A DNA stretch of 64,000 nt from Hydrangea macrophylla (taxonomy: Eukaryota > Streptophyta > Magnoliopsida > Cornales > Hydrangeaceae), in contig CM066983.1 of assembly GCA_033977485.1 (NCBI GenBank), positions 67,814,010 to 67,878,009 of the forward strand, read 5' to 3'. Position 1 is the first letter of the stretch. The number at the start of each line of letters is the position of its first letter. Below, piece by piece: positions 28,554 through 41,500 of this stretch. The translations under genes were made by a program, and so were the position numbers. Below the pieces are notes generated by a model that was given only the letters and a program-made list of their open reading frames with translations, searched no databases and was not told the origin of the DNA.

Positions 28554-31360
28554 CTGGGGCAACATATCCGTATGTGCCTGCAAGCGCACTCCAATTGGAA
28601 GAGTCTAGCTTCAGAAGCTTAGCAGTGCCAAAATCAGAAACACAAGCCTCGTACTCAGAATCAATCAAAACATTATTGCTCGATATGTCTCGATGAACAA
28701 TCGGTGGAGAACAATCATGGTGCATGTAAGACAAAGCATGAGCCACACCCTTAATAATGTTCACCCTCTTGAGCCAATCCAATTCTTTCGCTTCTCCATC
28801 ATTGCTCAAAACTTGAGCCAAACTACCCTTTTCAAGGTATTCATAGACCAAAAATGAGTGTTGGGTGTGTGAGCAAAAACCATGTAGTTTTACAATATTT
28901 CGATGCCTTATTTCTGTTAAAGCCTTGACCTCGTTTAAGAACCCTTTACGATCCGTGGTTTCAGACAATGGATGAAGTTTCTTTATGGCTACTATATTGG
29001 TAGATGATAGCTCTGCCTTATAGACCGTTCCATGTCCACCCTTTCCAATGCAATATAAGTCATCAAACTCATGGGTTGCTTTCAAAATTGCATTGTACAT
29101 TTTTCTTCCATCGAATGTTGATATTGATAGCAAATCTTCATGGTGAACTTCACTTTCTTCGGGTTTTCGACTTTTCTTTCTTCTTTCAACCGTGATAAGC
29201 AACCCCAAAAACGCACCTAAAAGTAATAGTGCTCCAAGAATAGGAAGAACAATGATTTGAACAACCTTTTTTGAAGTGTGATTGTTCACCAAAGGACTTT
29301 TACAAGGTTCCAATCCTATAACATTGCCGCACAAACCTTTGTTTCCTCTTAATTCTTCAAAAGTAGCATTTTGAAACAATTTGCTCTGCGGGATGGGACC
29401 ATATAAGTCATTATAGGATATGTCAATTTTCTCCAAAGCACGCATTTCTTCAAAAGTCGGTGGAATCAACCCAGAGAGTTTGTTGTGGGAAAGATTCAGA
29501 TTCTCCAAACTCTGCAAGGTTTTGATTTGGGATGGAATTCCCCCGATGAGAGAATTGGAACTCAAGTCCAGCTGAGAAAGATGAATCAACTTGGTAATCT
29601 CAACTGGGAATTCTTGACTAAAATCGTTGTTGCTCAAATTCAAGTAATTTAACTGCACACAATTTTCAAGATTTCCCGGGATGGACCCATTCAATCTGTT
29701 GTTCGAGAGATCAAGATGGTCAAGATGAGTTAGTGATCCCAATTCTTGAGGCACACCACCAGAAAGTTGATTATCATTCAAGTTGAGCTCAAGAAGAGAA
29801 GTCAATTTCCCGAATTGTTTTGGAATCTCCCCATCTATAAGATTTGAAGAAAGATCCAGTCTATGAATTTGAGTTGAATTTGCCAACTCCGGTGCAATGC
29901 TTCCGGTTATATTATTTCCTGCCATCTTCAGAGTAGTCAAATTCGGGCATTGTCCCCAATTACTCAAAATTTCACCAAAGAAATTGTTGTAACTTAGATC
30001 CATGAGCTCCAGCTTTGGATATATACCAAAATCATTAGATATATGTCCAGTAAGATTGTTTCCGCTAAGCAAAGCTTTAATTAAGCTTGAACAATTTTTT
30101 AAGCTTTTTGGGATTGGACCGATGAGCAAATTGTCATTTACAGAGAAATACATAATTTTCCCCCCTTGGCAAATCTTTTCTGGCAAATACCCAGAAAAAT
30201 TATTCTTATCCAATTGCAATATTTCCAAGTCTTTCAAATTTCCCAATTCTTGTGGGACTGGACCAGAAAGTTGATTATCGCGTAGGAACAAAACTTTCAA
30301 GTTCCTCAGACTTCCCAATGAAGCTGATATCGAACCGTTTAGCTTATTTTCGCTCAATTCTAAATTTGTGAGAGACTTCAAGTTTCCTAACTCTTTAGGA
30401 ATTGAACCAGAGAGTTGATTTCCATAAAGTTGTAGAAGAGTTAAAGAACTCAAATCACCAAATGAGGCCGGGATTGTTCCAGAAAGATTGTTTTGTTTAA
30501 GGCTTAGACTCGTAAGCAATTTCAACTTTCCTAGCCCCGGAGGAATTGAACCGTTTAGTTGATTGTTGAAAAGGTACAAAAGGGTCAGATTTTTCAAGTT
30601 TTCAAAAGTAGAAGGAATGGGACCGGTTAAACGGTTGGAATTCATATAAGCCTTAGCAAGATTGGAAAGATTTCCCATTTCTGGAGGAATTGAACCAGAA
30701 AGTTGGTTTTGATAGAGATAGAGAGAAACCAATTTGGTGAAATTTCCAAAAGAAGAAGGAATTGGACCATCAAGATTGTTTTTGTACAAAGCAAGCTGGC
30801 TAATTAAGGGACATTAAATGGCCTATTTCTTGAGGAATCGAGCCATTTAACTGAGTTTGAACCAAATGGAGTGTTCGGAGATTTGTCAATTGACCGATTT
30901 CTGGTGGGATTTTCCCAGAAAACTGGTTAGTTGACAAATCAAGATAGATAAGTTTAGAGAGTTTACCGATTTGATTTGGGATTGTACCGAAAAGTTGGTT
31001 TACGCATAGATCAAGAAATTCAAGATTTGGGAGGGAAGTGAATGGGAAGTCGTAGAGAGTAGTGTTTAGACTCGACTCTGAGAGGTTCAATCTCATAACG
31101 CTGTTATCGGTATTGCAAGAAATTCCAAACCAAGAACACAGGTTAGGACTTGTTTGGGTAGAAGATTTTGTGGAATTTTCAGGAGGAAGTGTCCATGAAT
31201 TCTGAATAGTAATGGTTTGGTTTTGAAATGTGGATTTCCATTTAAAAAGAGCAATGGCTTCTTCCGATGAATCAGAAGCAACATTCGGAAAAAAGAACAG
31301 GAATATGAAGAGAACTACGGAACCAAAACAGAAGAATTTCTTTAAGGTAAGAGTGTTCAT
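28554..31360 (-). pseudogene. LRR receptor-like kinase, exon 1 (MIK2-like), frameshifted
   Basis: Plasma-membrane receptor kinase of the LRR class, closest in style to MDIS1-interacting receptor-like kinase 2. Residues 1-30 are a signal peptide (FFCFGSVVLFIFLFFF). An N-terminal LRR cap has the paired-Cys motif LCSWFGISC, then a long run of about 24-residue LRRs (LxxLxLxxNxLxGxIPxxLG). The transmembrane segment is IIVLPILGALLLLGAFLGLL, followed by a kinase with GKGGHGTVYKAEL, VAIKKL, IVHRDISSNNVL (RD type) and DFGTAKL. It ends at GTYGYVAP/G with donor GTAAAC at 28553. A 4-bp insertion near 30800, absent from the copy at 32703-33847, shifts the frame after GHLMSLN, splitting the frame into 30800-31360 and 28554-30789. 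Unless it is a sequencing error, this copy is a pseudogene. Natural ligand unknown. Confidence 0.9.
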
Positions 31361-31480
31361 TAATGTGGTTGTGTTTGATGTATACGAAAATGGTGGTTTA
31401 AAGCTCTAAATTTATAATTGTGTATGTCTACAGAGAGATATAACTTCACATATGCCAAGAAGACTTGGAGACTTTTGAAG
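31361..31480 (-). promoter_or_regulatory. Likely core promoter of the LRR-RLK gene
   Basis: On the minus strand TATAAAT (31410-31416) lies about 45-50 bp before the ATG at 31360, in a segment that is nearly identical upstream of the second copy (33848-33970). Conservation in both copies shows only that the duplication includes the upstream region. 31481-31970 is otherwise AT-rich without a feature. Confidence 0.4.
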
Positions 31481-31974
31481 TCTTCTTCTTCATCCATTCT
31501 TCATGATGAAAGATAAGTAAGTGTGTACGAAATTGGAAGACTTTGAATATTCTTTGCTCTAAGTTCAAGATCTCGTACTGATTTATTAATTTTTTTTGCT
31601 CAGAGAAAACTTGTACTCTTATTTAATTACCTAAAACTCGTATGGCCTTTGTTTCTACACTCTTTTCTATTGCATGGAAAATTTGGACGTAGAATTTGTA
31701 AAAGAAAGCACAAAATTAATTGGGAATCACTAGAAAAAATGACTACGTTGAATTGACATCACTAGAAAAGATCTAAGATGAGAGGAGCAGATATTCAAAA
31801 CTGCGAATTATAATGAAAAGAGTAATGATAGGCACACAACGAATTGCACAATAAATTAAAGGCTTAATTTTTCCAAAAGCACATAAAAAAAATGGTCAAT
31901 TAGATATAAGGAAAGTTTATGGTAATTGTATTAATTTAAAGACAATTAAAAAAATTGTGTATCAATAAGTCCCT

Positions 31975-32702
31975 CATATCGTAAAATGATCAAATTACCC
32001 TTGTAGCTAAGTTTTAATAAGTTAATACAAATAAATTCTTCGAAATCACACGGTGTGACCTGTCCCAAGGTTCATCGACGTTCTGGACACAATAGCCGGG
32101 TCCATTTGGCCTGAAAAATATTTACAAAATGAATATTTTACCCCTAAAGTTTCAAAATATATAACTTGTTAATGTTAAGCTATAATGGAACGTCGTCAAG
32201 GCCTGTGATCTCACATCATTGTGAAAAATATTTTGACAGCTAAAAAGTACACATACCGTAAAATGACCAAATTACCCTTGTGGCTTATTTTTAATAAGTG
32301 AATACAAATAGAGTCTTCAATTAACACAGGATGACTTACCTCAAGGTTTATCGACATTCTGGACACAATGGCGGAGTCCATTTGGCTTGTAAATATTTGT
32401 AAAATGATTATTTTGCCCTTAAAACTTCAAAATGACATAACTTATTAAGATTAAACCAGAATTGAACACCATCAAAGCCTGCAAGCTCATATTATTATGA
32501 ATAATATTTTGTCACCTAAAAACTACATACCATAAAATGACCAAATTGCCCTTGAGGCTTACTTTTAATAAGTTAATATAAATAGAGTCTTCAAATAACA
32601 CGGGGTGGCCTACTCAAGGTTCATCGACGTTCTGGACACAATGCCAAGGTCCATTTGGCTTGAAAATATTTGCAAAATGACTATTTTACCCTTAAAATGA
32701 CC
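31975..32702. repeat. ~275-bp tandem repeat between the two kinase copies
   Basis: About 2.7 imperfect copies. The marker ttctggacacaatg starts near 32081, 32357 and 32630, a spacing of 276 and 273 bp. Each unit also has tccatttggc, aaaatgaccaaatt(a/g)ccctt and caaggtt(c/t)atcgac. It is non-coding. It fills the gap between the upstream region of copy 1 and the truncated end of copy 2, so it marks the duplication breakpoint. Confidence 0.8.
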
Positions 32703-33847
32703 AACTGCAATATTTCCAAGTCTTTCAAATTTCCCAATTCTTATGGGACTGGACCAGAAAGTTGATTATCGCGTAGGAACAAAACTTTCAAGTTCCTCAG
32801 ACTTCCCAATGAAGCTGGTATCGAACCGTTTAGCTTATTTTTGCTCAATTCTAAATTTGTGAGAGACTTCAAGTTTCCTAACTCTTTAGGAATTGAACCA
32901 GAGAGTTGATTTCCATAAAGTTGTAGAAGAGTTAAAGAACTCAAATCACCAAACGAGACCGGGATTGTTCCAGAAAGATTGTTTTGACTAAGGCTTAGAT
33001 TCGTAAGCAATTTCAACTTTCCTAGCCCCGGAGGAATTGAACCGTTTAGTTGATTGCTGAAAAGGTACAAATGGGTCACATTTTTCAAGTTTTCGAAAGT
33101 AGAAGGAATGGGACCGGTTAAACGGTTGGTATTCATATAAGCCTCAGCAAGATTGGAAAGATTTCCCATTTCTGGAGGAATTGAACCAGAAAGTTGGTTT
33201 TCATAGAGATAGAGAGAAACCAAGTTGGTGAAATTTCCAAAAGAAGAAGGAATTGGACCATCAAGATTGTTTCTGTACAAAGCAAGCTGGCTAAGAGACT
33301 TTAAATGGCCTATTTCTTGAGGAATCGAGCCATTTAACTGAGTTTGAACCAAATGGAGTGTTCGGAGATTTGTCAATTGACCGATTTCTGGTGGGATTTT
33401 CCCAGAAAACTGGTTAGTTGACAAATCAAGATAGATAAGTTTAGAGAGTTTACCGATTTGATTTGGGATTGTACCGAAAAGTTGGTTTACGCATAGATCA
33501 AGAAATTCAAGATTTGGGAGGGAAGTGAATGGGAAGTCGTAGAGAGTAGTGTTTAGACTCGACTCTGAGAGGTTCAATCTCATAACGCTGTTATCGGTAT
33601 TGCAAGAAATTCCAAACCAAGAACACATGTTAGGACTTGTTTCGGTAGAAGATTTTGTGTAATTTTCAGGAGGAAGTGTCCATGAATTCTGAATAGTAAT
33701 GATTTGGTTTTGAAATGTGGATTTCCATTTAAAAAGAGCAATGGCTTCTTCCGATGAATCAGAAGAAACATTGGGAAAAAAGAACAGGAATATGAAGAGA
33801 ACTACGGAACCAAAACAGAAGAATTTCTTTAAGGTAAGAGTGTTCAT
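32703..33847 (-). pseudogene. Truncated second copy of the LRR-RLK (signal peptide and first LRRs)
   Basis: On the minus strand from ATG 33847 it matches exon 1 of the first copy almost residue for residue: signal peptide FFCFGSVVLFIFLFFF, cap motif MCSWFGISC and about twelve LRRs to NQLSGPVP. It has no 4-bp insertion (GHLKSLSQLALYRNNL is intact here). A CAA-to-TAA change then stops the frame at 32741. Homology ends about 40 bp later, at LEILQL, where the 275-bp repeat begins. It lacks the rest of the LRRs, the transmembrane segment and the kinase. If transcribed it could give a secreted LRR fragment, but nothing here proves expression. Confidence 0.88.
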
Positions 33848-34405
33848 TGTGGTTGTGTTTGACGTATACGAAAATGGTGGTTTAAAGCTCTAAATTTATA
33901 ATTGTGTATGTCTACAGAGAGATATAACTTCACATATGCCGACAAGACTTGGAGACTTTTGAAGTCTTCTTCTTCATCCATTCTTCATGAATCACGATGA
34001 AAGATAAGTAAGTGTGTATGAAATTGGAAAGACTTTGAATATTCTTTGCTATTAGGTTCAAGATCTCGTACTGATTTAATGTTTTTTTTTTGTTCACAGA
34101 AAACTTGTACTCTTATTTAATTACCTAAAAATCGTATGGCCTTTGTTTCTACACTCTTTTCTCTTTCATGGAAAATTTGGACGTAGAATTTGTAAAAGAA
34201 AGCACAAAATTAATTGGGAATCACTAGAAAAAATGACTACGTTGAATAGACATCACTAGAAAAGATCTAACATGAGAGTAGCAGATATACAAAACTGCGA
34301 ATGACTAGTTAATCAAAAAGAGTAATGATAGGCACACAACGAATTACACAATAAATTAAAGGATTGATTTATCCGAAAGCACATAAAAAAAATGGTCAAT
34401 TAAAC
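32703..34405 (-). repeat. Segmental tandem duplication (partner 30210-31905)
   Basis: Besides the coding part, about 555 bp upstream of the ATG (33848-34405) matches 31361-31905, ending at the shared gcacataaaaaaaatggtca. Offset between copies is about 2.49 kb. The left breakpoint abuts the 275-bp tandem repeat and the right one abuts the palindrome-rich array. Confidence 0.85.
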
Positions 34406-36460
34406 AGGGGTATAATCGTCATAAATGAAAAAAAAAAATCATTACAGATAAAAATTTTAAAACTGGGTGAAATTTCACTACTATTCAAAACTTGGTAAAT
34501 TCAACCACTTTGGACAAGGGTATAATCGTCATAAGAAAAAATGATAAATATTGATAAAAATCATTACTGTTAAAAATTTCACCACTTTTAACTAAGTCAC
34601 AAATGAAAAAAATCACTACTAGTAAAAATTTCATACCTTGGTGAAATTTCACCACTCTTCAAAACTTGGTGAAATTTCACCACTTTAAACAAGGGTGTAA
34701 TCTCATAAATGAAAAAAATCAATATTGATCAAAACTTCAGAATTTTGTGAAATTTCACCCCTCCTAAAAACTTGCTGAAATTTCACCACTATGAACAGGG
34801 GTTTAATCGTCATAAATGAAAAAAAATCATTACTGATAAAAATTTCAAAACTTGGTGAAATTTCACTACTCTTCAAACTTGGTGAAATTTCACCACTTTG
34901 AACAGGGGTATAATCGTCATAAACGAAAAAAAAATCATTACTGATAAAAATTTAAAAACGTGGTGAAATTTCATCACACTTCAAAACATGGTGAAATTTC
35001 TCCACTCAAAACAAGGGTTTAATCGCCATAAATGAAAAAAATCATTACTGATAAAAATTTCAAAACTTGTTGAAATTTCACTACTCTTCAAACTTGGTGA
35101 AATTTCACCACTTTGAATAGGGGTATAATCGTCATAAATGAAAAAAAATCATTACTGATAAAAATTTTCAAACGTGGTGAAATTTCACCACACTTCAAAA
35201 CATAGTGAAATTTCTCCACTCAAAACAAGGGTTTAATCTTCATAAGCAAAAAAATCATTATTGAAAAAAATTTCAAACCATGGAGAAATTTCACCACTCG
35301 TAAAACTTGGTGAAAATTTACAACTTTGTATAGGAATTGTCATAAGCAAAACAAATTCATTTAATGATAAAAATTTCAAAACTAAGTGAAATTTCTTCAC
35401 TTTTCAAAACTAGGTGAAATTTCACCAGTTTGAACAGGGATATAATCGTCATAAATGAAAAAATCCTTACGGATAAAAAATGTAAAACATGGTTAAATTT
35501 CACTACTCTTTAAAACTTGGCAAAATTTCACCTGGACAAGGGTACAATCGTCATAAACAAAAAAAATCATTTATTGATAAAAACATCAAAACCTGGTGAA
35601 ATTTCTTCACTTTTCAAAACTAGGTGAAATTTCACCAGTTTTAAGAGGGGTATAATCGTCATAAATTAAAAAAAAATCATTATTGATAAAGGTATAATTT
35701 CACTACTCTTCAAAATTGGTAAAATTTCACCACTTTGGACAAGGGTATAATCGTCATAACAAAAAAAAAATCAGTGTTGATAAAAATATCGAACTCACCG
35801 AAATTTCACCGAAATTTCACCACTTTTAACTAGGGTTATAATTGTCACAAACGACAAAAAATCCTTACTGTTAAAAATTTTAGAACATCGTGAAATTTCG
35901 CCACTCTTCAAAACATGGTGAAATTTCACCACTCTGAAAAAGGGCATAATCGTCATAAGTGAAAAAAATCACTATTAACAAAAACTTCAAAATTTGGTGA
36001 AATTTCACCCCTCTTAAAACCTTGGTGAAATTTCACCACTATGAACACAGGTGTAATCGTCATAAACGGAAAAAAATTTTATTGATAAAAATTTCAAAAC
36101 TTGGTGAAAGTTCACCACTCTTCAAAATTTGGTGAAATTTCACCACATTGAACAGGGGTATAATCGTCCTAAATGAAAAAAAAAAAAAAAAAAAAAAGAA
36201 AAAAGCACTACTGATAAAAATTTCAAAGCATGGTGAAATTTCACCACTCTGAACAAGGGTTTAATCGTCATAAGCAAAAAAATCATTATTGAAAAATTTT
36301 TCAAAATTTGGTGAAATTTTACCACTCTTAAAAATTTGGTGAAATTTCACCACTGTGAACAGGGTTGTCATAAACAAAAAAAAAATCATTTATTGATAAA
36401 AATTTCAAAAACTGGTGAAATTTCTTCACTTTTCAAAACTAGGTGAAATTTCACCAGTTT
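34406..36460. repeat. Palindrome-rich tandem array, part 1
   Basis: Tandem monomers of roughly 107 bp: two copies of ttggtgaaatttcaccact separated by cttcaaaac, then gaacaggggtataatcgtca, an A-rich tract, atcattactgataaaaa and tttcaaaa. The 14-bp perfect palindrome GGTGAAATTTCACC is present up to twice per unit in varied states of decay. No gene is present; short frames in the array are translations of the repeat. It is interrupted at 36460 by element 3 and continues at 45425. Confidence 0.92.
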
Positions 36461-38581
36461 TGTCACGAACCATCCCACTACGCGTGGAAATAGGATAAGT
36501 GGCACGCCACCAAGGCTCATCCAAACATCATATAACTATACGCAGCGGAAAGAACTTTAAAACAACCCTGAGTATTTAAAACTTTAGGAAACATTACCCT
36601 CTGAGTTGAAAAATCCATTGAAATCAGAGTTATAAAAAAGTTTTGGCCAATTGGAAACACGTCCAAAAGAATCAGTTTTGAAAACAGAGGTTCAGTCGAC
36701 TATGCCTAGGGTCCAGTCGATTGTACTTAGCAGAAATCAAAACCCAAAATTCTCAACGGAGGTCCAGTCGACTGATCAGGGAACCCAGTCGACTACACTA
36801 GTTACTATTTGGATCAGTAGCTAAAATCTACAGTGGTTCAGTCGACTGATCAAGGGTCCAGTCGATTGTTTCCACTACTATTCACTTTCAGTGTCTCAAT
36901 CCCATGGGATTCAGTTGACTGATCTAGGGTCCAGTCGACTGCTCCTCTGCTGGGCAACCCTGTGGTGATAATACTAACACATGCTTCTCAATATCCACAA
37001 ACAACCACCACCAACACCAATAACAACATTTAAGACATAACTACAGACGTTCAATTACAAGATTACAATACTACAAAACTAATCCATGGTTCCATTACAA
37101 CATATTACAATTTCCAAATCCTTACACAAGTTTTTAGGATTAAAACAAAAGCATATACAAATGTGGTTCCCGGCGTTCCTCAACGGCCTCACTCCTCACG
37201 CTTCTTCTTGTATTTCTTTCTTACCTGCAATGGAGTACATCTCCACTGCTCAGCTATATGCTGAGTGCACAATTCTAAATGTATGCTTATATGGTAGTTC
37301 ATGGTTTAAGCATCTAAAACACATAGAAATAGTCTCTAGGGTGAGTGGTACGCATTCATCCGGTCGATGCCGTAGGAGGCCCACCTCTCCCACGCATCTC
37401 GTACACTGGTTGGGCCTTCCTCCACACCAGGTACCGTGTCTTGGTTGAGCCCACCTCCAATCCAGACACAACCACAATTCCAATTCCATCACAATCACAA
37501 TCAAAATCACAATCCTCAAGGTTCGAGGAGCTTACCCCGGATGAATTTGCACCAAACTCCCCTTTGACCCAAGTAGACACATAACATGCTCACATAAACA
37601 GTTATACGTGCTTTTCACATAATTTCACGTGCATAATTAACGGGCCTAACTAATACATGAATTTTGCCCGGATCCAAAGATATCAAAAATGATGTTCAAA
37701 ATATGAAAATCCATTTATTTCATAGATCTAGAATTCATACCTCGTGCGATTCTCTTCAAACTTTGAAGGATCGTCTAGGGAGCTAAATAAACGCCGAATT
37801 TCGAATTTGAGACGATTCATACAAGTTTTACTAGGTTTTCCCCAAAAGTCTAGAATTAAGATTTTTATAAAAATTGGCCAAACACGGCCAAAACGTAGCT
37901 CTTACCTCCACGAGTTCAAATCTAAAATCTGGAGAAAATCTGACGAAGGAACGGTCGTCGATCGACGTCGCAAAGTCCGTGGCAATCAAATCTCCCTTCT
38001 CTCTCCCCTCTCTAGATATTTTTGGAAAGTTTTGGATGAGAATGAATCTCATCCACTACTATATATAGTCAAACTCTTCGAGAATTACGTTTACCTCCCC
38101 ACGAGTTCCTCAAACTTCTAATTAGCTCTCGAAACTTTGCACATGTTCATTTTATGCCTTTACTAGTGAAAATTATAAATTCCAAAAGTTTCCAAGTAAG
38201 TCTCGTTTGGGTCCAAAACTTACGTCCGAAAACTAAGTTATGTGAAATCTCTACACAACCTACCTTTTATTTAACGTGGCACTCACGTTCTCACCACAGT
38301 TTTCAAAATGATATAACAATATCAAGGATTACCAGAATTTCCACAACACAGATAAAATTACTATTCATAAAATACCAGATAAGTCAGATAACATTTAAAT
38401 CATATAAATGTCATTTACTCGAGCCAAAGAAAATCTCAATTACCAATTTCCTCGTGTCCTTACTGACACCTCACCATTGACTCACAGTCAACTCCAGCTC
38501 AGATTATTAATAACCATTAATAATCCTACAAATCTCAATTCCTGTATTATAAAACATGCAATTTATGGCACGGGTGTGACA
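36461..38581 (-). repeat. 3' LTR of element 3
   Basis: 2,121 bp; tgtcacgaac...gggtgtgaca on the plus strand. It matches 43340-45424 with small indels (a segment near 38085-38125 is missing from the other copy). On its right side the minus strand has an aggggagag polypurine tract. It includes a cluster of CAGTCGACTG-type palindromes at 36684-36945. Confidence 0.93.
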
Positions 38582-38599
38582 ACTCTCCCCTCCAAAAAG

Positions 38600-41500
38600 G
38601 AAGTTTGTCCCCAAACTTATACCTCATACGCTGAACAGGTATGGATACTCATTCCTCATGTCTTCCTCACTTTCCCATGTAGCTTCTTCTACCGTGTGAC
38701 TAAGCCACAATACTTTCACCATCGGAATCGTCTTAGTTCTTAAGACTTGCTTTTTCGATCTAGAATCTCTATCGGTTGTTCCACATAAGTCAAGTCTCTC
38801 TGAATCTGTAGCGGTTCAGGTACAATGATCTTACTCGTATCAGTCATACAACGTCTCAACATTAATACGTGAAATACATTGTGTACGTGTTCCAACTCTG
38901 ACGACAATGCCAATCTGTAAGCTACTGGACCTACCCTCTCTGGGATCTCAAAAGGTCCTATGAATCTCGAATTGAGCTTTCCTCTCCTTCCGAATCATAC
39001 AATGCCTTTCGAAGGCGATGCTCGCAAGTATACGAAATCTCTAACTTCAAAATTCATCGGTCGTCGTTAGAGTCCGCATAGCTCTTATAGCGGCTCTAAG
39101 CTACCTTAAGACGTTCCTGAATCAATTTCACCTTTTCGGTAGTCATTTGTACTATCTCAGGTCCTAACAACCTTCTTTCTCCAATCTCGGTCCAACAAAC
39201 CGGTGATCGACACTTACGACCATACAAAGCTTCATACGGTGCCATTCCGATTCTTGACTGGAATCCATTATTATAAGCAAATTGAATTAACGGCAAGTGG
39301 TGCTCCCAATCATTCCCAAAGTCTAATACACACAATCTTAACATATCTTCCAAGGTCTGAATCATACGCTCTGATTATCCGTCGGTCTGAGGATGAAATG
39401 CGGTACTAAAACTTTACTTCGTACCCATAGCTTTTTGCAAACTTCCCCAAAACCTTGACGTAAAACTACTATCACGATCTGATACAATCACAGTTGGGAT
39501 TCCATGTAGCCTTACAATCTCTCTCACATACAATTTCGCTAATTTGGACGGCTTAGTAGTCTTAATTGGTAAAAAATGAGCTGACTTGGTTAATCGGTCG
39601 ACTATAACCCAAATCTTGTCATTCTTGTTACGTGATCGCCGAAATCCAGAAACAAAGTCCATCGTGATCTCTTCCCACTTCCATTCTGACACTAGCAATG
39701 GTTGTAGTAACCCTGTGGGTACTTGTCTCTCTGCTTTGACCTATTGATATGCCGAACATTCAGATACAAACTTAGCGACTTCACGCTTCATGCCCTTCCA
39801 CCAGAAGTTTTCTCTCAAGTTTCTGTACATCTTATTACTTCCCGGGTGTACTGAATATTTTGTACTATAAGCTTCTTCTAGAATCCTCTCTTTCAAGTCT
39901 TTCACATTCGGTATACATAATCAATTTTTCAGTTTCAACATTCCTCGTTCCAACACAAAACCAGGTCGTCTCCCCAAAGGTATCTCGTCCCTCATTTTGC
40001 ACAAATAGACATCGTTAAATCACTCTTTCTTGATCTCATCAATAATATTTGGGTGTGCTATGATCGCCATCATTAAGCTATCATTTGTCCCTGGAATCAC
40101 ATCCAATTCTAAGCGTTCCATCTCTTTTATCAATTCTTTTTGTTGTGTTAGCTCATCCGCTGAATCCCTCAGCGTCTTTCGGCTTAACGCATCTGCTACT
40201 GCATTCGCCTTTTCCGGATGGTACTCTATCGAAAGATCGTAATCCTTCATTAACTCCAACCATCTTCGCTGTCTCATATCCAAGTTCCGTTGGGTGAAAA
40301 TGTATTTCAAACTCTGGTGGTCCGTGAATATCTCACACTTTTCTCCGTACAAGTAGTGTCTCCAAATCTTCAAAGCATGAATTATCGCGGCTAATTCCAT
40401 ATCGTGAGTCGGATAGTTAACCTCATGTGTCTTTAACTGTCTAGAAACATATGCAATTACTTTACCACCTTGCATCAGCACACATCCCAATCCTTTGTGT
40501 GAAGCATCACTATAGATTACAAATCCTTCAAATCCAGATGGTATTGTCAATATCGGTGCTCTCGTCAGCTGTGACTTCAACTCTTGGAAATTGTCTTCAC
40601 ATTCCTGACTCCATTCAAAGATAACACCCTTTCTTATTAACTTTGTCATTGGCAATGAGATCTTTGAGAAATGTTCAATAAAACGGCGGTTGTATCCCGC
40701 TAATCCCAAGAAACTTTGAATTTCAGATACGGAAGTCGGCCTTTGCCAATTTGATACAGCTTCTACTTTATGAGGATCAACTGAAACTCCATTCTTATCA
40801 ATCACGTGACAAAGAAAAGTAATGCTAGGTAGCCAGAATTCACATTTCTTGAATTTCCCAAATAATTACTTTTCCCGCAGTCTCTGAAGTATCAATCTCA
40901 AATGATTCTCGTGTGTTATCTCACTTGGCGAATAAACAAGGATATCGTCGATGAACACTATCACAAAATCATCCAAATAGTCCTTAAAGACTCGGTTCAT
41001 AAGATCTATGAACGCAGCTGGTGCATTGGTAACTCCAAATGGCATAACTAAAAACTTATAGTGTCCATAACGCGTTCTAAAAGCTATCTTCTCAACATCT
41101 TCGGCCTTCAATTTCAACTGATGGTAACCCGATCTCAGGTCTATCTTGGAGAATACTTGTGCCCCCACAAAGTTGATCAAATAAGTCATCAATTCTGGGT
41201 AACGGGTACTTGTTCTTAATCGTTAACTTGTTCAGTTCCCGTTAATCAACACATATACGCATTGAGCCATCTTTCTTCTTTACAAACAATACTGGAGCTC
41301 CCCACAGCGATACACTTGGTCGAATGAAACCTTTATCAAGTAACTCTTGTAGTTGAACTTTCAATTCCTTCAATTCTACTGGTGTCATCCTATATGGTGC
41401 TTTGGATACTGGTCTTAAGTCTGGCTTTACCTCAATGGTGAATTCAATTGCCCTCTCAATCAGGACGTCTGGTAAGTCATCGGGGAATACATCCGGGTAC

